A stretch of DNA of 14,868 bases from an uncultured Clostridia bacterium (GTDB lineage Bacteria; Bacillota; Clostridia; Christensenellales; Aristaeellaceae), in the NCBI GenBank assembly GCA_934631985.1, contig CAKTYE010000063.1, positions 1 to 14,868 on the forward strand. The letters are read 5' to 3'. Shown here piece after piece: positions 1 to 6,452 of the stretch (position 1 is the stretch's first letter; each line of letters starts with the position of its first letter). The notes under the pieces are model-generated. The model worked only from the letters and a program-made list of their open reading frames with translations, was not told the DNA's origin and did no database searches. Position numbers and translations under genes: made by a program.

Positions 1-59
1 GCCGGGGAAATATCAAAGCTCCGGCACTTGCGGGCGATCGGTTGCTTATTGACAGCCAT
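1..59 (-). CDS. rpsD: 30S ribosomal protein S4, N-terminal fragment
   Basis: Only the first 19 codons lie in the window; the gene continues leftward out of it. The peptide begins MAVNKQPIARKCRSF, which resembles the start of the S4 variant common in Clostridia (MAVNR-P-L-RCRSLG type). S4 is a primary 16S rRNA binding protein that nucleates 30S assembly, and in several bacteria it is the translational repressor of its own operon. The ATG at 59-57 is preceded by a strong GGAGG 11 nt upstream, and the gap to rpsK is only 24 nt, so it is co-transcribed with rpsK and rpsM. The identification rests on a short stretch plus gene order, which matches the alpha operon order rpsM-rpsK-rpsD. Confidence 0.85.
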   Translation of the reverse strand, partial: MAVNKQPIARKCRSFDISP

Positions 60-83
60 TGTATGTTGTCCTCCTTCAATACC

Positions 84-488
84 TTACACGCGGCGGCGCT
101 TGGGCGGACGGCAGCCGTTGTGGGGGATGGGCGTCACGTCCTTGATCATGTTCACTTCCAGACCGGCGGCCTGCAGGGAACGAATCGCAGCTTCACGTCC
201 GGAACCGGGACCCTTGACATAAACTTCCACGGTCTTCAGGCCGAACTCCATGGCCGCCTTGGCAGCGGTCTCGGCAGCCATCTGCGCCGCAAAGGGCGTG
301 GACTTCTTGCTGCCGCGGAATCCCAGACCACCGGAGGAAGCCCAGGACAGGGCATTGCCGTTGGTGTCGGTGATGGTGACGATGGTGTTATTGAAAGAAG
401 AACGGATATGAGCAGCGCCGCGCTCCACGAGCTTCTTTTCACGGCGCTTACGCGTTACCTTCTTGAGCTTTTGCTTGGCAGGTGCCAT
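84..488 (-). CDS. rpsK: 30S ribosomal protein S11
   Basis: The 134-residue protein is of normal family length. It carries the classic S11 features: a lysine-rich N-terminus, HIRSSFNNTIVTITDTNGN near residues 27-45, the WASSGGLGFRGSKKSTPFAAQ segment at about 49-69, the GPGSGREAAIRSLQ loop near 93-106, and the C-terminal tail DVTPIPHNGCRPPKRRRV. S11 sits on the platform of the 30S subunit and contacts the 3' region of 16S rRNA near the mRNA exit. The start ATG (488-486) follows a GGAGGG site. It lies 50 nt after the rpsM stop and 24 nt before rpsD, in one leftward operon. Nothing is unusual in the protein. Confidence 0.97.
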   Translation of the reverse strand: MAPAKQKLKKVTRKRREKKLVERGAAHIRSSFNNTIVTITDTNGNALSWASSGGLGFRGSKKSTPFAAQMAAETAAKAAMEFGLKTVEVYVKGPGSGREAAIRSLQAAGLEVNMIKDVTPIPHNGCRPPKRRRV

Positions 489-538
489 TCTAATCCCTCC
501 GTGCCCTCTTGGGGGCTTTTCATTGCGTCAGGCCGAAA

Positions 539-916
539 TTACTTGGTGGCCTTCTTCTTGCCGGCAATGGTCTTCTTGGGACCCTTGCGGGTACGAGCAT
601 TCTGCTTGGTGTTCTGACCGCGAACCGGCAGGCCGCGACGATGACGAACACCGCGATAGCAACCGATTTCCATCAGACGCTTCACGTTCAGGGAAACCTC
701 ACGACGCAGGTCGCCCTCAACCTTCAGGTTATGCTCAATGTAGTCACGCAGCTTGCTGATTTCGGTCTCGGAGAGATCCTTGATCCGGGTGTCGGGATTG
801 ATGCCGATCTCCGCGATCATCTTCTGGGAAGTCGCCAGGCCGATACCATAGATATAGGTCAGACCCACTTCCACGCGCTTTTCTCTGGGCAGGTCAACGC
901 CCGCAATGCGTGCCAT
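539..916 (-). CDS. rpsM: 30S ribosomal protein S13
   Basis: The 125-residue protein is full length for S13. It starts MARIAGVDLPREKRVEVGLT and has the helix-two-turn-helix region with YIYGIG near residues 22-27. The conserved basic tail contains GVRHRRGLPVRGQ (about 89-101), and the end is lysine-rich. S13 is in the 30S head, contacts the 50S subunit (bridge B1) and touches P-site tRNA. Translation starts at the ATG 916-914 behind GGAGGTG at 933-927. It is the first gene of this operon: infA and rpmJ, which usually precede rpsM in Firmicutes, are absent upstream, where instead there is a long leader and then the divergent cca gene. Confidence 0.97.
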   Translation of the reverse strand: MARIAGVDLPREKRVEVGLTYIYGIGLATSQKMIAEIGINPDTRIKDLSETEISKLRDYIEHNLKVEGDLRREVSLNVKRLMEIGCYRGVRHRRGLPVRGQNTKQNARTRKGPKKTIAGKKKATK

Positions 917-1188
917 GTGTGTAATACACCTCCAAAATGTGCTTGCGGCCCTGTGCCGCGCTGAAAGAAGCGGATATGTCAGTCCTTCGAGGCAACCCTA
1001 CCCGGAAGGCGGACGTTCTCCGCAGCTTCTTGTCCCGCGAGGTGAAAGCAGGCGGGACGGCATCGCGCGTCGCTGGAAGGCGCTTGGCGCAATGCCTGCA
1101 TACTTGAGAAGACTTATCGGCAGACTGATGGAACACATCTCCGAGGAGGAGACATGCAGCCGCCCATCAGTCAGACCTGCTTTGTAAC
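917..1188 (-). promoter_or_regulatory. Long structured 5' leader of the rpsM-rpsK-rpsD operon
   Basis: About 270 nt of non-coding sequence separates the inferred start of transcription (about 1188) from the rpsM ATG, and it is rich in inverted repeats. Hairpin 1 (1123-1172) has a perfect 9-bp outer stem (GACTGATGG/CCATCAGTC) and an inner 9-bp stem with two G-U pairs around a 5-nt TCCTC loop. Hairpin 2 (1032-1058) has a perfect 7-bp GTCCCGC/GCGGGAC stem and a 13-nt loop. Hairpin 3 (945-959) is GCGGC/GCCGC with a 5-nt loop, 11 nt before the Shine-Dalgarno. The loop of hairpin 2 contains CACCTC (1044-1039), exactly complementary to GAGGTG of the rpsM Shine-Dalgarno (932-927), which would permit a pseudoknot hiding the ribosome binding site. 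In E. coli, S4 represses the rpsM operon through a pseudoknot at the rpsM start; by analogy this may be an autoregulatory site. Structure and function are inferred. Confidence 0.55.
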
Positions 1189-1194
1189 CATCAC

Positions 1195-1223
1195 ATTCTA
1201 TCACGGCAAGGAAAATTTGTAAA
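1195..1223 (-). promoter_or_regulatory. Promoter for rpsM-rpsK-rpsD
   Basis: On the minus strand there is a -35 box TTTACA (1223-1218), a 17-nt spacer and a -10 box TAGAAT (1200-1195), giving an expected start near 1188. Directly upstream of the -35, about 1224-1262 is strongly A/T-rich (runs of A and T around TGCAAAA), as expected for an UP element of a highly expressed ribosomal protein promoter. This A/T-rich patch stands out in an otherwise GC-rich region. Confidence 0.8.
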
Positions 1224-1381
1224 CGGCTTTTTGCATTTTTTCAAAAATTATTTTTGCAAAAGGGGAGACAAGGCAGGGCAAGGGTTGCGCGGCGGGCGCG
1301 GGAGGGAGCGGCGCGTGTACAAAGGAGAAATTCACGATGGAAATTTGTCAAAAGCGACCAATGCAGGGTTGGACGGACCTC

Positions 1382-1410
1382 TTTTCCTGCGCGTGTTTTT
1401 CTGGTATAAT
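1382..1410 (+). promoter_or_regulatory. Extended -10 promoter for cca-uvrC
   Basis: TGGTATAAT at 1402-1410 is a consensus extended -10 (TG one base before TATAAT). The expected -35 position (1382-1387, TTTTCC) is poor, which is typical of extended -10 promoters. It lies 56 nt upstream of the cca ATG with no other gene between them. The stretch between this site and the divergent rpsM promoter (1224-1381) holds no convincing gene. Confidence 0.65.
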
Positions 1411-1466
1411 CGTCGGGAAAAACGCGGGCTGCTTCCTGCGGCCCTTCCTATATAAAGGAGGATCTT

Positions 1467-2825
1467 ATGCTGAACATACCCACGGATGCGGCGGTCATTC
1501 TGCGCTGCCTCCATCAGGCGGGGCATCAGGCCTATGTGGTGGGCGGCTGCGTCCGTGACGCGCTGCTGGGCCGGGAGCCGAAGGATTGGGATATGTGTAC
1601 CTCCGCCACGCCCGAGGAAATGCTGCGCATCTTTCACGATTTTCATGTGGTGGAGACGGGCCGTCAGCATGGTACGCTGACGGTGGTGCTGCATCATGTG
1701 CCGTATGAGGTGACAACCTTCCGTGTGGACGAGGGCTATGCGGATCACCGCCATCCCGACCATGTGCGCTTTGTCACAGATGTTCGCGAGGATTTGGCGC
1801 GGCGGGATTTCACCATCAACGCCATGGCGTGGAGCCCTGAAACAGGGCTGGTGGATGCCTTTGCAGGGCAGCAGGATCTGGCGGCTGGGGTGCTGCGCTG
1901 CGTGGGAGAGCCGCCTTTGCGCTTTGAGGAGGATGCGCTGCGCATCCTGCGGGCGTTGCGCTTTGCCTCGACTTACGCGCTGACCATCGAAGCAAAAACT
2001 GCTGAAACGATTCACGCGCTGCACCCAACGCTGAAAAACGTGGCGGCAGAACGCATTCGCGTGGAGCTGGGCAAGCTGCTGTGCGGCCCCGCTGCAGCGG
2101 AGGTGCTGCGGGCTTATCCGGATGTGCTGCATACCATTCTGCCGGAAACGCAAGCGATGTACGGCTTTGCCCAGCACACGCCTTATCACCGCTATGACGT
2201 GTGGGAGCATACGCTGCATGCTTTGGCGGCGGCACCTGCCGAGGAGACCATCCGCTTTGCGGTGTTGCTTCATGACGCAGGCAAGCCCGAAGCCTTCACC
2301 CTGGATGCCCAGGGCGTGGGCCATGCCTATGGACACGGAAGGATCAGCGCGGAAAAGGCCGCCTCAGCCATGGCAAGGTTGAAAATGGATCGTGCCACCT
2401 GGGAGGATGTAGTATTGCTGGTGGAAAAGCACGACATTCCTACCGACCCGGACCGCAGGCTGATGAAGTGCCGCCTGAATCAGCTGGGGGAGCGCCGTCT
2501 GCGTATGCTGCTGGCGGTTCAGCGAGCCGATGCGCTGGGGAAAGGCACCATGGACCCGGCAGTTATTGAAGCCATGACGCAGGAACGTCTTGACCTGGTG
2601 GACGCGCTGGTGGCGGAGAATGCCTGTGTCACGCTGAAGCAGCTTGCCGTGAACGGACGCGACCTGATGCAGGCAGGGATTCCGGCAGGCAAAACGGTGG
2701 GCCTGCTGCTGAACGCCTTGCTGGCAGAAGTGATGGATGAAAAACTCCCCAATGAACGGGAAACGCTGCTGGCACGGGCGACGGCCCTACAGGCTGAAGG
2801 AGGGACCCATGGGCAAGTGGAATGA
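1467..2825 (+). CDS. cca: CCA tRNA nucleotidyltransferase with HD domain
   Basis: The protein is 452 residues. The N-terminal class II nucleotidyltransferase head shows VVGGCVRDALLGR (24-36) and the metal-binding pair in KDWDM (Asp40, Asp42). ARRDFTINAMAW follows at about 111-122, then EEDALRILRALRFA (154-167), the usual nucleotide-recognition and RNA-binding region of this superfamily. A C-terminal HD phosphohydrolase-type domain is indicated by YDVWEHTL (243-250) and LLHDAGK (267-273). The enzyme adds or repairs the 3' CCA end of tRNAs. The close relative poly(A) polymerase cannot be strictly excluded from sequence alone, but length and HD domain fit the Firmicutes CCA-adding type. The start follows AAAGGAGG at 1456-1463. 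Its last codons overlap uvrC by 17 nt, so the two are probably coupled. Confidence 0.9.
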   Translation: MLNIPTDAAVILRCLHQAGHQAYVVGGCVRDALLGREPKDWDMCTSATPEEMLRIFHDFHVVETGRQHGTLTVVLHHVPYEVTTFRVDEGYADHRHPDHVRFVTDVREDLARRDFTINAMAWSPETGLVDAFAGQQDLAAGVLRCVGEPPLRFEEDALRILRALRFASTYALTIEAKTAETIHALHPTLKNVAAERIRVELGKLLCGPAAAEVLRAYPDVLHTILPETQAMYGFAQHTPYHRYDVWEHTLHALAAAPAEETIRFAVLLHDAGKPEAFTLDAQGVGHAYGHGRISAEKAASAMARLKMDRATWEDVVLLVEKHDIPTDPDRRLMKCRLNQLGERRLRMLLAVQRADALGKGTMDPAVIEAMTQERLDLVDALVAENACVTLKQLAVNGRDLMQAGIPAGKTVGLLLNALLAEVMDEKLPNERETLLARATALQAEGGTHGQVE

Positions 2826-4680
2826 CGAGCTGGAGTTGAAGATCGCCAAGCTCCCGGAAAGCCCCGGCTGCTATTTGATGAAGGATGATACTGGCACCAT
2901 CATTTATGTCGGCAAGGCTGTGAACCTGAAAAACCGCGTGCGCTCTTACTTCCGGGAAACGTACCACACCCCCAAGGTCGCCGCGATGATCAGCCACATC
3001 CATGACTTTGACATCCTGCTGTGCGACACGAATCTGGAAGCGCTGTGTCTGGAATGCAATCTTATTAAACGGCACAAGCCGTATTACAACATTCTGCTGA
3101 AGGATGACAAGCACTACCCTTACCTGCGGGTGGACCTGAAGGAAAACTATCCGCGCCTGACGCTGGCGCGCCGCATGGAAAAGGACGGCGCAAAATACTT
3201 TGGCCCCTACATCGGTGCAACCGCCGTAAAGCAGGTCATTGATGCGGTGCGGGATGTGTTCCCGCTGCGCACTTGCAAGCTGTCGCTTCCGCTGAAAACG
3301 CCCCGCCGCCCCTGCGTCAATTATGAGATCGGGCGCTGCATGGCCCCTTGCGCGGGCAAGTGTACCGAGGCCCAGTATTGGGACATGATGGATGGGGTGC
3401 TGTCTTTTCTGGGCGGCGACTATAAGCAGGTGGTAGATAAGCTCAAGCGGGACATGAACGAGGCCGCTGCCAAAATGCAATACGAAAAGGCGGCGGTGCT
3501 GCGGGATAAGATCCGCGATGTGCAGGGCCTGATGGAGCGGCAGATCGCCATTCAGACGGAGATGGCGGAGCAGGATATTCTTGCCATTGCGCAGGATGGA
3601 TTGGACGCAATGATCCAGATGGTCTATGTGCGCGGTGGACGTATGGTGGGCGGTGATCACTTCCCCCTGCCCCGGGAGGGCAGCGAGGATCCCGGCGAGG
3701 TGCTGGCCTCCTTCCTGACCCAGTATTATGAGGATGGCAACCTGATCCCTCGCAGCGTGCTGGTGCAGGCCCTGCCGGAGGACAGCCGGGAGCAGCTGGA
3801 GCTTTGGCTCCGCCAGCAGAAGGGCGGCGCGGTGACGCTGCTGACGCCCAAGCGCGGCGAGAAGCACGAGTTGGTGCGCCTTGCCGCGAAGAATGCCGCC
3901 GATGCGCTGGACAAGCGCAACGCACGCGCGGCGATCCGCCAGGAGCGGACGGTGGGGGCCTGCGCAGGGCTGGCAAAGGCGCTGGGGCTTGCCAAAACGC
4001 CCCGGCGTATCGAGGGCTACGACATTTCCAACACACAGGGCGTGCTGTCCGTGGCTTCCATGGTGGTATTTATCGATGGCGTGGCGGCAAAGAAGGAATA
4101 CCGTCACTTCCGCATAAAAACCGTTGTGGGCGCAAACGACTTCGCCTCCATGAACGAGGTGCTGGGCCGCCGCTTCACCCATGGCTTGCAGGAGAAAAGG
4201 GAGCGGGAGGAAGCCGGGCTACCCGCCATTGGCGGCAAGTTTTCCGACCTGCCCGATCTGGTGCTGATCGACGGCGGCCCGCAGCAGCTTCGTTTTGCCC
4301 GGGAAGCCCTGCTGGAGATCGGCGCGGAGGTACCCATGTTCGGCCTGGCGAAAAAGCAGGAGGAGATTTATCTCCCGGATCGTGACGATCCCATCTGTCT
4401 GGATCATCATACCCCGGAGCTGCACCTGGTGCAGCGCATCCGCGACGAAGCCCACCGCTTCGGCATCACGCATCACCGGGCGCTGCGCGGCAAGGCCAGC
4501 ATCCACAGTCAATTGGAGGATATTTCGGGCATCGGCCCCAAGCGCCGTAAAGCGCTGCTGACCCATTTCGGTTCCCTGAAGGCCATTCGAGAAGCGACCA
4601 TGGAGGAGCTGCTGGACGTGCCGGGCATGACGAAGCCCGCCGCCGAGGCTGTGTTGGCATGGAGCAGCGCAAAACCGTGA
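2809..4680 (+). CDS. uvrC: Excinuclease ABC subunit C
   Basis: UvrC makes the 3' and 5' incisions around bulky DNA lesions after UvrA2B loading. The chosen ATG (2809) follows AAGGAGG at 2797-2803 and gives 623 residues, near the family norm; an in-frame ATG at 2737 lies inside cca and lacks a fitting site. Domains: GIY-YIG nuclease at about 14-95 (GCY 20-22, YVG 33-35), a cysteine cluster Cys156, Cys169, Cys177, Cys181 matching the [4Fe-4S] ligands reported for E. coli UvrC, and a UVR motif at about 205-240 for UvrB binding. The RNase H-like C-terminal nuclease has Asp405 (GYDISNTQG), Asp423 (FIDG), Asp488 (LIDGG) and His549 (RDEAHRFG). Tandem helix-hairpin-helix repeats lie at about 570-620. 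All catalytic residues are present. It shares the cca transcript. Confidence 0.97.
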   Translation: MGKWNDELELKIAKLPESPGCYLMKDDTGTIIYVGKAVNLKNRVRSYFRETYHTPKVAAMISHIHDFDILLCDTNLEALCLECNLIKRHKPYYNILLKDDKHYPYLRVDLKENYPRLTLARRMEKDGAKYFGPYIGATAVKQVIDAVRDVFPLRTCKLSLPLKTPRRPCVNYEIGRCMAPCAGKCTEAQYWDMMDGVLSFLGGDYKQVVDKLKRDMNEAAAKMQYEKAAVLRDKIRDVQGLMERQIAIQTEMAEQDILAIAQDGLDAMIQMVYVRGGRMVGGDHFPLPREGSEDPGEVLASFLTQYYEDGNLIPRSVLVQALPEDSREQLELWLRQQKGGAVTLLTPKRGEKHELVRLAAKNAADALDKRNARAAIRQERTVGACAGLAKALGLAKTPRRIEGYDISNTQGVLSVASMVVFIDGVAAKKEYRHFRIKTVVGANDFASMNEVLGRRFTHGLQEKREREEAGLPAIGGKFSDLPDLVLIDGGPQQLRFAREALLEIGAEVPMFGLAKKQEEIYLPDRDDPICLDHHTPELHLVQRIRDEAHRFGITHHRALRGKASIHSQLEDISGIGPKRRKALLTHFGSLKAIREATMEELLDVPGMTKPAAEAVLAWSSAKP

Positions 4681-4684
4681 TATA

Positions 4685-4699
4685 CAATTGTAACAATTG
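4685..4699. promoter_or_regulatory. Perfect palindrome, possible operator
   Basis: CAATTGT (4685-4691), one central A, then ACAATTG (4693-4699) form a perfect 7-bp inverted repeat. It starts 4 nt after the uvrC stop and ends 22 nt before the -35 box of the downstream L,D-transpeptidase promoter. It is A/T-rich in a GC-rich setting and has no T-run, so it does not look like a terminator. A dimeric repressor or activator site is the simplest reading, but I do not recognise the binding family. Confidence 0.4.
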
Positions 4700-4721
4700 C
4701 GGTCCGGAAAGCGCTCCTTGC

Positions 4722-4750
4722 TTGACAGCCGTGCAAATTCCCACTAAGAT
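4722..4750 (+). promoter_or_regulatory. Promoter for the L,D-transpeptidase
   Basis: A consensus -35 TTGACA (4722-4727), a 17-nt spacer and a -10 TAAGAT (4745-4750) place the transcript start near 4757, about 30 nt before the ATG. This gives the gene its own strong housekeeping-type promoter, independent of cca-uvrC. Confidence 0.8.
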
Positions 4751-4786
4751 GATAGGCGAATACAAACGATAAAGGACGGTGCTTGC

Positions 4787-6226
4787 ATGAAACGATCTGC
4801 GCGTCTGACGGCGCTTTTGCTGATTTTGTGTATGCTGTTTTCCATGGCCTGGGCTGAGGAGGCAGAGGAGCCGGAGCTTGCTTTGATGGTCTCACAGGAG
4901 GAGCTGCGGGCTGGGGAGCAGATGACCGTTACCTATGACCTGCCTCACGACGGCCTGATGCGGCTGCATGTGCAGGACGCTGCCGGGGACGAGCTGGCGG
5001 TGCTGATCCCGGATACCCAGACCCAGGCCGGTACGGGAACCTATACCTGGGACGGCACGGCAAACGGCGAAGCGCTGCCTGCGGGGGATTACTACCTTGT
5101 GCTGAATCTCGATGACAACAGCGCCGAGATGGAGGTGCAGCTGACCGACGGCGCAGCCGCGGTGAGTGTGGAAAACCTCAACAAGACCATTACTCCTGCG
5201 TACATGAGCAGCTACCATCCCAATCATGAAAACTGCTACTGGTGCACCCCCATGGACATCACCAATGAGGAAGCCGTATGGGCCATGCTGACGGCGGACG
5301 TGACCGTGTTGGACATGAAGCAGAAGCAGCAGGCCATTCTCCGCGCGGAGCCGGATGACAAGGCCGAAGGCGTTGCCATGATTACCGGGGCCAGTCAGGC
5401 GGTGCATGTGCTGGAAAATCTGGATAACGGCTGGTCGCTGGTGGAGGTGTATTCCTCCTCCTTCCATGACAGCACGGTGAAGCACTGGAACGCCTTTACC
5501 ACGGGCTATATCAAGACCAGCCGTCTGAAGACGGTCACGCCCAACCAGACCTACGGCATGGTCATTGATAAGCTGACCCAGACGCTGTACCTGTTCAAGG
5601 AAGGCCACCTGTACAGCACGCTGTCGGTCTCCACGGGCCTTGCGAACGACCGCCAGCCCTATAACGAAACGCGCTCCGGCGAGTTCCTGATCGTCTCCCG
5701 CGTGGGGGATTTCAAGTCGGATTCCATGACCTGCGCCAAGGCGCTGCGTTTCAACAGCGGCGACCTGCTGCATGAGGTTCCTTACGTCCTAAACGGCGAC
5801 GGCTCTAAGAACTACAAGACCACCGAGGCCAAGCTGGGCAGCCGCGCCAGCCATGGCTGCATTCGTGTCCAGCGCCAGAAGAATGCCGAGGGCATCAACC
5901 ACACCTGGCTGTGGGACAACATCAAGGTCGGCACGAAGCTGGTCATCTGGGAGGACTATGCAGGCCGTCAAATGGATATGCCTGACCTGACCGTGCCGGT
6001 GTACTATAATCCTGACGGCGGCACGAATTACCATGCGGATCAGAATTGCAGCGCCGTGCGCTCGAAGTATCTTCCGCTGACGGAGATCACCCTTGGCGAT
6101 CTGCTGAATGAGCCGTACAGCAAGCTGACCCCTTGCCCCAGCTGCAACGCGCCCCGCGATCCCAAGGAGATCGTGGCAATCAACGAGACGCACCTGACGA
6201 CCTCGCCCGGCGTGATTCCCTATTAA
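4787..6226 (+). CDS. Secreted L,D-transpeptidase (YkuD family)
   Basis: The 479-residue protein has a Sec signal peptide (MKRSARLTALLLILCMLFSM, cleavage probably after AWA, residue 23). Residues 30-118 resemble a FlgD-type Ig-like fold, with TYTWDGTANGEALPAGDYYL at about 85-104. Residues 160-250 look like an SH3-like segment with a GWSLVEVY core. The YkuD catalytic domain covers about 252-390, with His329 and SHGCIRV at 355-361; Cys358 is the expected nucleophile. The C-terminal 75 residues hold NYHADQNCSAV (414-424) and TPCPSC (448-453), a YH-C...PCxxC pattern typical of small zinc-binding tails on secreted proteins. It likely cross-links peptidoglycan at 3-3 bonds or anchors proteins outside the membrane. 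The AAAGGA site is at 4771-4776. It is monocistronic, with its own promoter and terminator. Confidence 0.87.
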   Translation: MKRSARLTALLLILCMLFSMAWAEEAEEPELALMVSQEELRAGEQMTVTYDLPHDGLMRLHVQDAAGDELAVLIPDTQTQAGTGTYTWDGTANGEALPAGDYYLVLNLDDNSAEMEVQLTDGAAAVSVENLNKTITPAYMSSYHPNHENCYWCTPMDITNEEAVWAMLTADVTVLDMKQKQQAILRAEPDDKAEGVAMITGASQAVHVLENLDNGWSLVEVYSSSFHDSTVKHWNAFTTGYIKTSRLKTVTPNQTYGMVIDKLTQTLYLFKEGHLYSTLSVSTGLANDRQPYNETRSGEFLIVSRVGDFKSDSMTCAKALRFNSGDLLHEVPYVLNGDGSKNYKTTEAKLGSRASHGCIRVQRQKNAEGINHTWLWDNIKVGTKLVIWEDYAGRQMDMPDLTVPVYYNPDGGTNYHADQNCSAVRSKYLPLTEITLGDLLNEPYSKLTPCPSCNAPRDPKEIVAINETHLTTSPGVIPY

Positions 6227-6244
6227 AAACGACGTTATAGCCTG

Positions 6245-6282
6245 GCCCTGCACCGCGAAGCAAAGCGGTGCAGGGCTGTTTT
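6245..6282 (+). terminator. Intrinsic terminator after the L,D-transpeptidase
   Basis: A perfect 12-bp stem, GCCCTGCACCGC (6245-6256) with GCGGTGCAGGGC (6265-6276), closes an 8-nt loop and is followed by TGTTTT and a second T-run a little further on. It begins 18 nt after the stop codon. Confidence 0.88.
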
Positions 6283-6388
6283 GCAGCTTTTTACGGCACA
6301 TAGGAACAAAGCTGTGTCGAAAACGTCGGCACAGGCCGGAACCGTTTGCTTTTAAGCAGGGCAATGGCGGAAAAAGCTATCAGAAACA

Positions 6389-6417
6389 TTGCTATTTCCA
6401 GAAGCATATGATATAAT
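6389..6417 (+). promoter_or_regulatory. Promoter for the kinase/nucleotidyltransferase operon
   Basis: TATAAT at 6412-6417 is preceded by TG at the extended -10 position (6409-6410). TTGCTA at 6389-6394, 17 nt upstream, is a partial -35. The predicted start near 6424 leaves a leader of about 29 nt. The 226-nt gap between the L,D-transpeptidase and this operon holds only the terminator and this promoter. Confidence 0.75.
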
Positions 6418-6452
6418 ACAAGCTATGTCCAGAGATATTGGAGGGAGTAACG

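Noticed and set aside
42..617. Plus-strand ORF of 191 residues opposite rpsK and rpsM
   Set aside because: It lies antisense to clear ribosomal protein genes and has no recognisable domain; long shadow frames are expected in GC-rich DNA.
919..929. GTGTA-A-TACAC palindrome between the rpsM ribosome site and start codon as a protein-binding operator
   Set aside because: Too short and overlapping the ribosome site; a one-base loop cannot form the full hairpin in RNA, so no separate role is supported.
1337..1558. Plus-strand ORF of 73 residues with AAAGGAG at 1321-1327 ahead of its ATG
   Set aside because: It spans the cca promoter and the first 90 bases of cca in another frame, has no family resemblance, and its first half would lie upstream of the likely transcript start.
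2629..4182. Minus-strand ORF of 517 residues opposite uvrC and the end of cca
   Set aside because: Histidine-, leucine- and arginine-rich composition typical of antisense reading of a GC-rich gene, and both genes beneath it are unmistakable.
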